Below the pieces are notes generated by a model. It did not search any database, had not been told where the DNA came from, and was given only the letters and a program-made list of their open reading frames with translations. Below, in pieces: positions 52,832 through 62,591 of a DNA stretch of 64,000 bases; position 1 is the first letter of the stretch, and every line of letters starts with the position of its first letter. Made by a program: the position numbers and the translations under genes. The stretch lies in contig CAJQRC010000003.1 of the NCBI GenBank assembly GCA_905480645.1, forward strand, positions 89,835 through 153,834, given 5' to 3'. The DNA comes from an uncultured Tateyamaria sp. (GTDB lineage Bacteria; Pseudomonadota; Alphaproteobacteria; Rhodobacterales; Rhodobacteraceae).

Positions 52832-53701
52832 TCAGTTGGAGTTTCGTTTGTTAGCTAAAGTCAGAGCACGCTGATAGATTTGTCGTCGAGGAACATCAAA
52901 AGTTTCTGAAACGAAGGCCGATGCATCCTTGATAGACATTTCTTTGAACGCTGCAGTAAGGGAATCATCTATGTCTTTTGGGCTGATAACTTTTTCTTTC
53001 CTTCTGTCTATCAAAACAACTATTTCTCCTTTTACCGCACCTTTTTGATAATATGTCGCGAGTTCAGCAAGGCTGCCTTGCTGAGTTTCTTCAAAACGTT
53101 TGGTTAATTCACGACATACTACTGCCTTTCGGCTGGGCCCTAAGATTTCTGCGGCATCTTGTAAAAGTGCGCCAACCCGCTTTGGTGATTCGTACATAAC
53201 AACCGTAGCTGGAATGGCCATCAAGGCTGTGAGAGCTTTTTTACGTGACCCAGTTGAGGCGGGCAAGAAACCAGCAAAGTGAAATGCATCTGTCGGCAAT
53301 CCACCCACGACTAGTGCTGTCAATACGGCTGATGGTCCAGGCGCGCAGGTCACTGCAACATTCGCCTCACGCGCTGAACGTACCAATTCAAAGCCAGGGT
53401 CAGCGATAAGTGGCATTCCAGCTTCAGATGCATATGCGACACTAGCCCCTTGTTTAGCTTGTGTTATAAGCCGATCAATCAGACTACTTTTAGTATGTTC
53501 GTGTAGCGCTTCAATTCGGCGTCCAGCAAGGGGCACCCCATGAATTTCTAATAATTTTCTTAGACTGCGGGTATCCTCAGCGACCAGTAGATCGGCTGAA
53601 GCTAACACATCGAGTGCTCTTAATGTTATGTCGCGAGCAGTGCCTATCGGTACACCAACAAACCATAATCCCGCGGTTAATGACTGATGTATATGATTCA
53701 A
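52832..53701 (-). CDS. rsmI: 16S rRNA (cytidine1402-2'-O)-methyltransferase
   Basis: RsmI methylates the 2'-O of C1402 in the 16S decoding centre with SAM. The 289 residues have the tetrapyrrole-methylase fold: VGVPIGTARDITLRALDVL, VAEDTRSLRKLL, ALHEHT, SEAGMPLIADPG, and CAPGPSAVLTALVVGGLPTD with FLP. The C-terminal helical domain is present. No ATG fits; I take the TTG at 53699-53701. It is divergent from the lipoprotein gene. Confidence 0.93.
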   Translation of the reverse strand: MNHIHQSLTAGLWFVGVPIGTARDITLRALDVLASADLLVAEDTRSLRKLLEIHGVPLAGRRIEALHEHTKSSLIDRLITQAKQGASVAYASEAGMPLIADPGFELVRSAREANVAVTCAPGPSAVLTALVVGGLPTDAFHFAGFLPASTGSRKKALTALMAIPATVVMYESPKRVGALLQDAAEILGPSRKAVVCRELTKRFEETQQGSLAELATYYQKGAVKGEIVVLIDRRKEKVISPKDIDDSLTAAFKEMSIKDASAFVSETFDVPRRQIYQRALTLANKRNSN

Positions 53702-53796
53702 TGCTGGACCCGCCTTTCCTGACGTCTATGATCTTCGAAAAACAAGTGGGCAAGCTAATAGCGCTATGCCTCATAATATAGGGAGTACTCTTATAC

Positions 53797-54981
53797 ATGT
53801 TCGCGTTTTTAAAATTTGTACGCTATCCGACACGTTGTGTCATTATTCCATTAGTAGCAATTACGCTAGCGGCTTGTGACACATCTGGCTCTGGGAATGT
53901 CAGTTACTCTGGCCCCAGTATTGATCCATCCAAGCCTGTTCCTGTTGCTCTTTTGGTGCCGCGCGGGTCTGATCAACCTAATGATGAAATATTGGCACAA
54001 AACCTCGAAAATGCAGCGCGCTTAGCTATGCGCGATTTAAATGGTGTACAAATTGACTTACGGGTCTACTCGACAAGCGGTAATGCTCAGACCGCAGCTA
54101 GTCAGGCAACTCAGGCTGTTAACGATGGCGCTAAGATCATTCTTGGCCCACTCTATGCTGAGGGTGCAAATGCTGCCGGGGTGGCTGTGGCTCCAAAAAA
54201 TATTAATGTTTTAGCGTTTTCTAATAATGCCAGCATAGCAGGCGGTAATGTATTCATTCTAGGTGCAACATTTGATTCTACAGCCAAACGGTTGGTGAGC
54301 CATGCTGTTGGGCAGGGTCGAGATAATATTATTGTAGTTCATGCGCAGGATGTTGCTGGGCAAACTGGCAAGACCGCTATAGAGCAGGCCATTTATTCTT
54401 CCGGTGGTATGCTTGCTGGTGCGGTAGATTACCCTTTGTCGCAACAGGGTGTAATGGCGGCCGTTCCAAGAATTAAATCATTAGTCGATCAAACAGGTGC
54501 TAACGCAATTTTTATGACAGCCTCAACGGCGACAGCTTTGCCATTGCTAACTCAGTTGTTGACGGAGGCTGGTTTGGATCCCGCTGTAACACAATATATT
54601 GGTTTAACTCGTTGGGATATTCCTCCACAAACACTCTCGCTTCCGGGTATTCAGGGGGGCTGGTTCGCACTACCTGATCCGACCCGTACAAGTGCATTTC
54701 AAGCACAATATATGGCCGCTTATGGGACAGTGCCACATCCACTGGCTGGCGTTGCTTTTGATGGGATTGCTGCAATTGGCGCGTTGGTAAGTAGCGGCAA
54801 CCCTAATGCATTGACCGGTGCGGCATTAACACAGGGCGCAGGTTTTCAGGGGGCTTCAGGCGTTTTTCGTTTGCTCAGTGATGGAACAAATGAGCGTGGA
54901 CTTTCAGTTGCTACTGTACAATCCAATCAGGTTTTTGTGATCAGTCCTGCTCCATTTAGCTTTAGTGGTACTGGTTTTTAA
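53797..54981 (+). CDS. LppC/LpoA-like lipoprotein, penicillin-binding protein activator
   Basis: A 394-residue lipoprotein with lipobox TLAAC (lipidated C27), then a periplasmic-binding-fold domain like LpoA/LppC: VPVALLVPRG, ENAARLAMRDLNG, GAKIILGPLYAEGAN and GVAFDGIAAIGALVSSG. LpoA activates PBP1A in enterics. This form lacks the long N-terminal TPR-like region of LpoA, as usual in alphaproteobacteria, where the family is annotated as penicillin-binding protein activator. It is next to rsmI (divergent) and glnD (downstream by 24 bases). Confidence 0.82.
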   Translation: MFAFLKFVRYPTRCVIIPLVAITLAACDTSGSGNVSYSGPSIDPSKPVPVALLVPRGSDQPNDEILAQNLENAARLAMRDLNGVQIDLRVYSTSGNAQTAASQATQAVNDGAKIILGPLYAEGANAAGVAVAPKNINVLAFSNNASIAGGNVFILGATFDSTAKRLVSHAVGQGRDNIIVVHAQDVAGQTGKTAIEQAIYSSGGMLAGAVDYPLSQQGVMAAVPRIKSLVDQTGANAIFMTASTATALPLLTQLLTEAGLDPAVTQYIGLTRWDIPPQTLSLPGIQGGWFALPDPTRTSAFQAQYMAAYGTVPHPLAGVAFDGIAAIGALVSSGNPNALTGAALTQGAGFQGASGVFRLLSDGTNERGLSVATVQSNQVFVISPAPFSFSGTGF

Positions 54982-55005
54982 AAATATTAATACCAGGAGT
55001 GCATT

Positions 55006-57777
55006 GTGACACAAGAACAAGGAGTATCTCTAAATTTGGAGATGTCACATCTTATCTGTGATCATACAGAAATCTTTGACGTTGCAGCCTTCAAAACTGT
55101 GATGCAATCTTCATTTGATATGTCTGTTTCTGATCGCCGTAATCAGATAGTTGCACATCTCAAAGAGGAACAGAAGCGAGGTAGGGCTGCGATTGAAGAT
55201 GCATTTCGTGCGAGTCCATTTAAATCGCGCCCTACGACAAGCGCGTATGCTTTCCTGACTGATCAACTAGTTAGATCAGCCTTGCAAACGTCTGAGTATC
55301 TTCTGCACCCTAATCCAACGCCCACTAAAGGCGAGCGCTTGTCAATCTTGGCTGTCGGCGGATATGGTCGAGGTGAAATGGCTCCTTTCTCTGATGTGGA
55401 TCTGCTTTTCCTCACACCCTATAAGATTACGGTTTGGGCTGAGAAAGTTATTGAGAGCACCCTATATATTCTTTGGGATTTAAAGCTTAAGGTGGGTCAT
55501 TCTAGCCGAACGGTACGCGATTGTATCCGGCTAGGTACGGAAGATTTTACGATCCGAACTGCGATGTTAGAACATCGATTTTTATACGGTGATCTTGCTC
55601 TGGCCGAGATGTTAGACCGCGAATTGCGCACAAATCTTTTTTCAGGAACAGAACGTGAGTTCATTGAGGCAAAATTAGCAGAACGGGATGCTCGTCATAA
55701 CCGACAGGGTCAAAGATATGTAGTTGAGCCCAATGTAAAAGAAGCCAAGGGAGGATTGCGTGATCTGCAATCATTATTTTGGATTGGGAAATATATTTAT
55801 AAAGTGCAGAACGCCGCCGATCTTGTATCTCTTGCATTATTTACAAAAGAAGAATTCCGCGGTTTTGTTGCCGCTGAAGATTTTTTGTGGGCAACACGAT
55901 GCCACTTGCACTTAATTTCAAACAGGCTTGCTGATCAACTGACGTTTGATATGCAAGCGTCAGTAGCTGAGGCCTTAGGATACAAGGACAAAGCGGGCCA
56001 ACGCGCAGTTGAACTATTCATGCAAGACTACTTTCGCCATGCTACTGAAGTAGGTGAACTGACGCGAATTTTTCTTACTAAGCTTGAGGCTACTCATCTC
56101 AAAGCAGAGCCTTTGCTAGAGCGGCTTTTTAAAAGACGGCCGATTGTGAAGCCAGGATATCAAGTGATCCACAATAGGATTGGGATCATGGATGAGGGTA
56201 TTTTCTTATCTGACAAGGTAAACTTATTACGCCTTTTTGAAGAAGCGCTGCGGACAGGTATGCTTATTCATCCTGATGCGATGCGATTGGTTAAATCAAA
56301 CTTGAACTTGATCGATGAAGATCTGCGTAATACGCAGGAAGCCCGCCGTATTTTTCTCGATTTGCTACTTAAACATGGCAATCCCGAACGCGCACTACGG
56401 CGAATGAATGAACTTGGAGTTTTATCGAAGTTTATTCCAGAGTTTGAGCATATTGTGGCAATGATGCAGTTCAATATGTATCATAGCTATACTGTGGACG
56501 AACACATTATTCAGTGTGTTGCGCAATTGGCTATGATCGAAAAAGGAGAGCTCATTGAAGACTTGCCAGTGGCCTCTTCGATACTTGAGAAAGGTGTAAA
56601 CCGCAAAATACTGTATGTCGCGATTTTATTGCATGATATTGGCAAAGGTCGAGTTGAAGATCATTCTATCCTTGGAGCTCAAATGGCTCGAAAAATTGCG
56701 CCGCGACTTGGATTAAAGCAAGATGAGGTGGATACGGTTGAGTGGTTAGTCCGTTATCATTTGTTGATGTCTGACATGGCTCAAAAACGCGATATCGCTG
56801 ATCCGCGGACAGTGCGTGATTTCGCCAAGGCTGTTCAAACGATTAAAAGATTAGATTTGTTATGTGTGTTAACTGTTTGTGATATTCGCGGTGTGGGTCC
56901 AAGTACATGGAATAACTGGAAAGCTGTATTAATCCGCGCATTATACCGTCAAACTTGGAGAGCTCTGGAAGACGGAATGGAAGCGCTCAATCGTGAAAAT
57001 CGTGGTGCTGAAGCTAAAAAAATACTAAGAGAGGCTTTGTCTGAATGGTCGCGCAAAGATCTTCAGGTTGAGACTGCGCGACATTACTCATCCTATTGGC
57101 AGGGCTTACATGTAACGGCCCATGTCGTTTTTGCCAAACTTCTGCGCGATATCAGCGAAAACGAAATTGTTATAGATTTGCACCCTGATGATGATCGTGA
57201 CGCCACGCGTGCATGTTTTGTTATGCATGATCACCCTGGGATTTTTGCGCGTATGACCGGCGCATTAGCCTTGGTTGGGGCAAACGTTGTTGATGCTCGA
57301 AGCTATACAACCAAAGATGGCTTTGTAACTGATGCATTTTGGATTCAAGACTCAGATGGTAATCCCTATGATGTTGCTCGCTTGCCGAGGTTGCGGACAA
57401 TGATAGAAAGGACACTTGCAGGTGAAATCGTAACACGCATTGCGATACGAGATAGAGATCGTATTAAAAAGCGTGAAAAAGCATTTCAAGTACCCACGCA
57501 TATCACTTTTGATAATGATGGGTCGGATATTTATACAATCATTGAGGTTGATACGCGTGATCGGCCGGGCTTGTTGCACGATCTGACGAGTATGCTAGCT
57601 GCCTCAAACGTGTACATAGCTAATGCAGTCATAGCAACTTATGGTGAACAGGTGGTTGATACTTTTTACGTTAAAGACATGTTTGGACTTAAATATTATT
57701 CTACAAGCAAACAGAGAACATTAGAGAAGCGACTACGTAAGGCCATAACAGACGGTGTTGAGCGAGCAGCACAATAG
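55006..57777 (+). CDS. glnD: PII uridylyltransferase / uridylyl-removing enzyme
   Basis: GlnD is the nitrogen sensor that uridylylates and deuridylylates PII. The 923 residues hold the nucleotidyltransferase site GGYGRGEMAPFSDVDLLF near 119-136, VEPNVKEAKGGLRDLQSL (in two parts), an HD domain near 530-560 (VDEHIIQC and LLHDIGKG), and two C-terminal ACT domains (MHDHPGIFARMTGALA near 742 and DTRDRPGLLHDLTSML near 850). The start is GTG at 55006 with AGGAG at 54995-54999. All active-site elements are intact. Confidence 0.96.
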   Translation: MTQEQGVSLNLEMSHLICDHTEIFDVAAFKTVMQSSFDMSVSDRRNQIVAHLKEEQKRGRAAIEDAFRASPFKSRPTTSAYAFLTDQLVRSALQTSEYLLHPNPTPTKGERLSILAVGGYGRGEMAPFSDVDLLFLTPYKITVWAEKVIESTLYILWDLKLKVGHSSRTVRDCIRLGTEDFTIRTAMLEHRFLYGDLALAEMLDRELRTNLFSGTEREFIEAKLAERDARHNRQGQRYVVEPNVKEAKGGLRDLQSLFWIGKYIYKVQNAADLVSLALFTKEEFRGFVAAEDFLWATRCHLHLISNRLADQLTFDMQASVAEALGYKDKAGQRAVELFMQDYFRHATEVGELTRIFLTKLEATHLKAEPLLERLFKRRPIVKPGYQVIHNRIGIMDEGIFLSDKVNLLRLFEEALRTGMLIHPDAMRLVKSNLNLIDEDLRNTQEARRIFLDLLLKHGNPERALRRMNELGVLSKFIPEFEHIVAMMQFNMYHSYTVDEHIIQCVAQLAMIEKGELIEDLPVASSILEKGVNRKILYVAILLHDIGKGRVEDHSILGAQMARKIAPRLGLKQDEVDTVEWLVRYHLLMSDMAQKRDIADPRTVRDFAKAVQTIKRLDLLCVLTVCDIRGVGPSTWNNWKAVLIRALYRQTWRALEDGMEALNRENRGAEAKKILREALSEWSRKDLQVETARHYSSYWQGLHVTAHVVFAKLLRDISENEIVIDLHPDDDRDATRACFVMHDHPGIFARMTGALALVGANVVDARSYTTKDGFVTDAFWIQDSDGNPYDVARLPRLRTMIERTLAGEIVTRIAIRDRDRIKKREKAFQVPTHITFDNDGSDIYTIIEVDTRDRPGLLHDLTSMLAASNVYIANAVIATYGEQVVDTFYVKDMFGLKYYSTSKQRTLEKRLRKAITDGVERAAQ

Positions 57778-57905
57778 ATTGATCTGATGTCATATGTAAA
57801 AAATAAATTTTAGGATTTTAAAGCGATCATTGTTTAAGTTGGCCTGTTTTCGTAAATATTGACTAATATAAAAATTTTCTTGGTCGTTATGTAAAAAAAC
57901 AGCAC

Positions 57906-58838
57906 TCAGTAGCCAGCAGTGAGGTCAACTTGATAAATAAATTCTTCACCAGCTTCTCCTCTTCTAATGTTTTCAGCGATAGTTTTGCATGAGTAAGCAG
58001 CCCTTGTTGCTGAGGCAACATGAGGCGTTACTGTAATATTTGGGTGTGTCCAAAATGGGTGTTCTTTCGGTAGAGGCTCAATGCGAAATGTGTCCAATGT
58101 CGCATGTCTGATCTGACCACTTTGTAGTGCATCTAGCAGAGCGTCGTCGTCTACCAGCTGTCCGCGACCTGGATTCAAGATACAAGCTCCTTTTGGTAAA
58201 TAGGCGAGTGTTTTTTTATTTAGCGTATTTTCAGTTTGTGGTGTTTTGGGTAAAAGAAGAACGCAATAAGATGCATTAGATAGAGCATCTTCAAGTCTAT
58301 TAGAGCCGGACATGCAGGTGACACCATCGATATTTTTGACCGAGCGACTCCATCCTGTAACATTAAAACCGAGATTGACTAATGACTGAGCACACGCCGT
58401 CCCGAGCTTACCCAAGCCAAGAATAGTGATTTGTGTGTCAAACGCCAAAGGAGGTACTGTAGGCGGCCATTCGCCTGGTTTTAATCCTATATGATCTTCA
58501 ATTCTGAGATGTAAGCGTAAAATGTGGCCTGTAACCCACTCAACCATACCTTGAGTTAACGCGGGATCGACCATACGACATAATGGTATCTGCAGTGTTT
58601 GATTGCCAACTATAGTCTCAACACCAGCCCAGAGATTTAAAATTGCTTTGGCTCGTGTATATGGACTAAAATTTATTAGTTCAGAATTGGGGGCATAGAC
58701 AATGTAGTCTACAGATTCAGGTGCAATTTTGGTGCTAATGTTTGCATCAACACCAGTGGCCTTAATGGCTAAACTTAAGTGATATTTGTATTCAGACCAT
58801 TTTTGATCAGCCGCTGCAAAAAGTATATTTACGCTCAT
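57906..58838 (-). CDS. ghrA: Glyoxylate/hydroxypyruvate reductase A-like 2-hydroxyacid dehydrogenase
   Basis: A 310-residue D-2-hydroxyacid dehydrogenase of the GhrA (YcdW) branch, reducing glyoxylate or hydroxypyruvate with NADPH. The N-terminus is short, with LWAGVETI and CRMVDPALTQGMVEWV; the cofactor loop is ILGLGKLGTACAQSL near 135-149; the catalytic elements are LLPKTPQTENTLN, NPGRGQLVDDDALL with Arg, and HPNITVTPHVASAT with His. It is a single-gene unit between glnD and rodA, with about 130 bases on each side and no structure seen there. Confidence 0.87.
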   Translation of the reverse strand: MSVNILFAAADQKWSEYKYHLSLAIKATGVDANISTKIAPESVDYIVYAPNSELINFSPYTRAKAILNLWAGVETIVGNQTLQIPLCRMVDPALTQGMVEWVTGHILRLHLRIEDHIGLKPGEWPPTVPPLAFDTQITILGLGKLGTACAQSLVNLGFNVTGWSRSVKNIDGVTCMSGSNRLEDALSNASYCVLLLPKTPQTENTLNKKTLAYLPKGACILNPGRGQLVDDDALLDALQSGQIRHATLDTFRIEPLPKEHPFWTHPNITVTPHVASATRAAYSCKTIAENIRRGEAGEEFIYQVDLTAGY

Positions 58839-58975
58839 TTGATGACATTCTTTTTACGCTTAGAAAATTTGTCCAATTGGATTAATCTACTACAATAATT
58901 ATAAACCAAAACTGTGATTTGTTTCATTTAAGGGACCTTAAAATTTTTGAGGTGCAAGAGTTAATAAAAGATATT

Positions 58976-60115
58976 TTAGCGCGGTCTATGGACATGTGCG
59001 CTTTGTATCAAACCAAAAGCCAGCATCAGTACCAGCATCGCTGATCCACCATAGCTCACGAGTGGAAGTGGAACGCCGACAACCGGAGCTAATCCCATGA
59101 CCATCGACATATTAACAGCGAAAAACAAAAAGAAATTTAGAGCAATGCCGAGGGTTAATAATGATGAGAACCGGTCTTTATTTGCTAATGCTGAAACAAC
59201 ACAAAACAGAACTATTAATGTATAAAGTGTCAGTAATGAAAAGGCTCCAATAAAGCCAAACTCCTCAGCCAGAGTTGTAAAAATAAAGTCGGTATGTTTT
59301 TCAGGGAGAAAGTTTAGCCGGGATTGAGTTCCTTGCATGAAACCTCTACCGGTCCAGCCCCCTGATCCGAGGGCAATTTTTGATTGGGTAATATGATAAC
59401 CAGCGCCAAGAGGATCTGAAGCAGGATTTATGAATGTATCAATTCGACGGTATTGATAGTCCTCGAGTAGTTGCCAACTTGTGCCACGAGACTTAAATAC
59501 GCAGGTTATTAGGCCAAAGCCTGATGCAACAACTGCAGCAAAATAAGCCCAGTGTACACCAGCTAGAAACATTAGACCGCCTCCTGCCGCCAACAGTAAA
59601 ATTGAGGTCCCCAAATCAGGTTGACGAAGCACAAGCGCTACCGGAAACGCTATTAATAAAAGTGGTATTATTACCCAGAACAGGCGCGATTTAAGAGTGG
59701 GATTCAACCAATCATAGTAGGCAGCGAGCATTAAAATTAAGGTAACTTTCATCAATTCAGATGGCTGTAAACGCATAAAGCCTAAATCTATCCACCTTTG
59801 AGCTCCCATGCCGACAAACCCAAAAAATTCAACAGCGATTAGTAATATTAAAGATGTGGCATAAGCAACACCTGCAATACTGCGCCAGAACCAGATTGGT
59901 ACCATGGCAATTGTAAGCATTATCGCAAAGCCTATAGCAAAGCGTTTTATTTGTGGCTCTGCCCAAGGCGTATATGATCCACCCGCAATAGAATAGAGCA
60001 TTAAAAAGCCTATTCCTGCTGTAGCTGTAAGCAAGAGTGCAAGAGGCCAATTCAAGTACAACAGCTTTCGTGATCCAGTTGGAACAAATTTGACTGTGTA
60101 TTCGAGATAGCTCAT
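58976..60115 (-). CDS. rodA: Rod-shape SEDS glycosyltransferase RodA
   Basis: RodA polymerises glycan strands for lateral wall growth with PBP2. The 379-residue protein has about ten hydrophobic segments. SEDS motifs are clear: GAQRWIDLGFMRLQPSELMK near 112-131, DYQYRRIDTFINP, YHITQSKIALGSGGWTGRG (in two parts), FLPEKHTDFIFTTLAEEFGF and VPLPLVSYGGSAM near the end. It overlaps mrdA by ATGA and is the last gene of the elongasome operon. Confidence 0.95.
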   Translation of the reverse strand: MSYLEYTVKFVPTGSRKLLYLNWPLALLLTATAGIGFLMLYSIAGGSYTPWAEPQIKRFAIGFAIMLTIAMVPIWFWRSIAGVAYATSLILLIAVEFFGFVGMGAQRWIDLGFMRLQPSELMKVTLILMLAAYYDWLNPTLKSRLFWVIIPLLLIAFPVALVLRQPDLGTSILLLAAGGGLMFLAGVHWAYFAAVVASGFGLITCVFKSRGTSWQLLEDYQYRRIDTFINPASDPLGAGYHITQSKIALGSGGWTGRGFMQGTQSRLNFLPEKHTDFIFTTLAEEFGFIGAFSLLTLYTLIVLFCVVSALANKDRFSSLLTLGIALNFFLFFAVNMSMVMGLAPVVGVPLPLVSYGGSAMLVLMLAFGLIQSAHVHRPR

Positions 60116-62055
60116 GCTTGTTCTTCTCTAGACACATTTGCAATTGGGCGCACACTGCGCAGTTCACGTTGTTGTTGAATAATGCGGTTGCGATCTTTTG
60201 ATGGGTAGACTTCAACTGGAGGTTCACCACCATATAATGCTTGTAAGGTTATATCGCGGGCGATGGGGGCTGCAGCTGTAGAGCCGCCGCCACCATGCTC
60301 CACAACTACTGCAACTGCGTATTTAGGGTTGTCATAGGGTGCAAAATTTACAAACAGAGCATGATCACGCCTTTCCCACGGTAGGTCTTCATTGCGAGAT
60401 ACGCCGCGAGCGCGTTCAGCTGCGGTAATATTGCGGACTTGGCTAGTACCAGTTTTACCAGCCATGCGCATGGCATCGCCTATTATTCGACTACCATAGG
60501 CAGTTCCACGTCGGTCGTTAACAACCTTAAACATTGCTCGGCGTATTGTTTGGAGATTATTTTCGTTCATTCCAAGCCTCGTAGTTTCAGGAATGGGCTG
60601 TTCAATACCATCGATGTTTTTGATCAGTCTAGGGATCACTAAATTTCCAGAGGCTAAGCGTGCCACCATAACACATAATTGCAATGGTGACGCCAGCAGG
60701 TAGCCCTGCCCGATTGAAGCGTTAACGGTGTCTCCGATTACCCAATCACTCCCATGGGTACGGTTTTTCCAGAGTTTTGTTGGTGTAAGTCCCTTTGCCA
60801 CAGCCGACATTGGAATGTCATGTCGCTCGCCAAGACCGAAACGATTTGCCATCGCCGTTATCTTTTCGATTCCAACCTTCAATGCTAAATTATAATAATA
60901 AACATCACAGGACTGTTCCAATGAGTTTTGCAGATCAATAGAACCGTGACCTGCTCTTTTCCAGCAGTGAAATTTACGCTCCGCAACCTCAAGGTGTCCG
61001 GAACAAAAGAATTGATCATTAGGACTAATAAAGCCCCCCTCTAGCGCAGCCATGGCTGTGATCATCTTAAATGTTGAGCCCGGAGGATAAGCTCCTTGAA
61101 CAGATTTAGAGGCTAGTGGCCGATACTTGTTTTCAGTCAGCGCATCGTAGTCCTTAATGGAAATACCTCGGACAAAAAGGTTAGGGTCAAACGTTGGCGC
61201 AGAAGCTATAGCAACCAGATCACCTGATTGGATGTTCATTATTATAGCGCTTGCGCTGTCTTTTGCTATCCTTGCCTGTACGTATGTCTGAAGTGTAGCA
61301 TCAACAGTTAATTGCAGATCGGAACCTGGTACACCCTCGCGCCGATCCAGTTCACGCATGATACGTCCTTTAGCATTTACCTCAACGCGTTTTGCGCCAC
61401 CTTTTCCTCGCAAAGTTGTCTCAACCTTAGCTTCGACACCGACCTTGCCAATTTGGAAACGAGGAATTCTGAGTAATTGGTCTGGATCCTCTATTCTTTT
61501 AAGGTCATAGTCACTGACTGGTCCAACATAACCTAGTACATGAGCAAAATCGGAGCCTTGTGGATAAACTCGGCTGAGCCCGACTTCTGGTAGAATACCC
61601 GGCAATGCCGGTGCATTCACAGATACACGGCTTAGGTCTTCCCAGGTGACTTCATCGGCAATTGTCACTGGTAAAAAAGGAGCTGAACGTTTCATTTCTG
61701 AACGTGCGCGCCCAACTTCTTCTGGATTTAGGACTATTAGTTCAGCCAAACGCTGAATCACATCGTCAATATTACCAGCATCCTCACGGACCATTACAAT
61801 TCTGTAGCTAGGTACGTTACGTGCTAGTGGTTTACCGTTACGATCAAATACTTCGCCGCGTGCTGGAGGAATTATCCTTATATTAATTCTATTTTCCTCA
61901 GCCAACATTCGATATTGGTCCGCTTGATCAACCTGTAAATATTGCATTCTAGCGCCAAGCATGCCAATAAATGTCAATTGCAATCCGCCTAACAGAGCAG
62001 CGCGCCGTGTGATAAGTCGGTAATTGGCTTCTGTATCTGTCCGGGGTTGTTTCAT
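60112..62055 (-). CDS. mrdA: Penicillin-binding protein 2
   Basis: The class B transpeptidase for cell elongation. The 647 residues start with a cytoplasmic tail and one TM segment near 20-40 (AALLGGLQLTFIGMLGA), then the dimerisation domain (GEVFDRNGKPLARNVPSY), and the transpeptidase with PPGSTFKM (the Ser of SxxK) near 326, SCD near 383, and KTGTSQ near 523. It lies two bases past mreD and overlaps rodA by ATGA. Confidence 0.95.
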   Translation of the reverse strand: MKQPRTDTEANYRLITRRAALLGGLQLTFIGMLGARMQYLQVDQADQYRMLAEENRINIRIIPPARGEVFDRNGKPLARNVPSYRIVMVREDAGNIDDVIQRLAELIVLNPEEVGRARSEMKRSAPFLPVTIADEVTWEDLSRVSVNAPALPGILPEVGLSRVYPQGSDFAHVLGYVGPVSDYDLKRIEDPDQLLRIPRFQIGKVGVEAKVETTLRGKGGAKRVEVNAKGRIMRELDRREGVPGSDLQLTVDATLQTYVQARIAKDSASAIIMNIQSGDLVAIASAPTFDPNLFVRGISIKDYDALTENKYRPLASKSVQGAYPPGSTFKMITAMAALEGGFISPNDQFFCSGHLEVAERKFHCWKRAGHGSIDLQNSLEQSCDVYYYNLALKVGIEKITAMANRFGLGERHDIPMSAVAKGLTPTKLWKNRTHGSDWVIGDTVNASIGQGYLLASPLQLCVMVARLASGNLVIPRLIKNIDGIEQPIPETTRLGMNENNLQTIRRAMFKVVNDRRGTAYGSRIIGDAMRMAGKTGTSQVRNITAAERARGVSRNEDLPWERRDHALFVNFAPYDNPKYAVAVVVEHGGGGSTAAAPIARDITLQALYGGEPPVEVYPSKDRNRIIQQQRELRSVRPIANVSREEQA

Positions 62056-62057
62056 AA

Positions 62058-62591
62058 TTATGAGCCCCTAGTGCCCGTATCGTTGGGTGTTGCTTTGCGC
62101 ACACCCATAAACGCGTGCGTGACAACAATAACAAAAGGGTAGGCTGCGACAGTTGCTACGATTTGTAAAAGTGCTGGTCCAACTGGAGGTACTTCAACGT
62201 ACAGAATTGCCAGAATAATTCGATATGAAATACTTATTCCAACTATCCAAGCTAAAATAAATGCAATTTCTGTGGTTATGCTTGCATCTCTTAAACTGCG
62301 AGCTTGTGATTTGACATGTTCGCAAGCAACTAATGCCAACATTGCCCAAAGGCCCGGAGGTCTTTGTAAAAGAAAATCAGCTAAAAAAAACATGCAAGCT
62401 AATAGAACTGTTGGAACATATTGAGGGCGCCGAACGGACCATGAGAGTGAGAAAGCTAAGATAAGATTTGGCCAGATTATTCCACCAGGCGCAGTTTGCA
62501 GCGGCAAAAGATGGAAAAATAAAATAATCAGGATTAACAACGTGAAAGCTGCTCGCATCATCCATACTCTTGATGGTGCAAGTGAATTCAT
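62058..62591 (-). CDS. mreD: Rod shape-determining membrane protein MreD
   Basis: A 177-residue polytopic protein with about five or six hydrophobic segments (about 15-27, 35-50, 57-75, 79-90, 104-131, 137-164). MreD is weakly conserved, so the call rests on position: it sits between mreC (ATGA overlap) and mrdA (two bases), the usual order. The motif LQRPPGLWAMLALVACE is typical of the alphaproteobacterial form. Confidence 0.87.
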   Translation of the reverse strand: MNSLAPSRVWMMRAAFTLLILIILFFHLLPLQTAPGGIIWPNLILAFSLSWSVRRPQYVPTVLLACMFFLADFLLQRPPGLWAMLALVACEHVKSQARSLRDASITTEIAFILAWIVGISISYRIILAILYVEVPPVGPALLQIVATVAAYPFVIVVTHAFMGVRKATPNDTGTRGS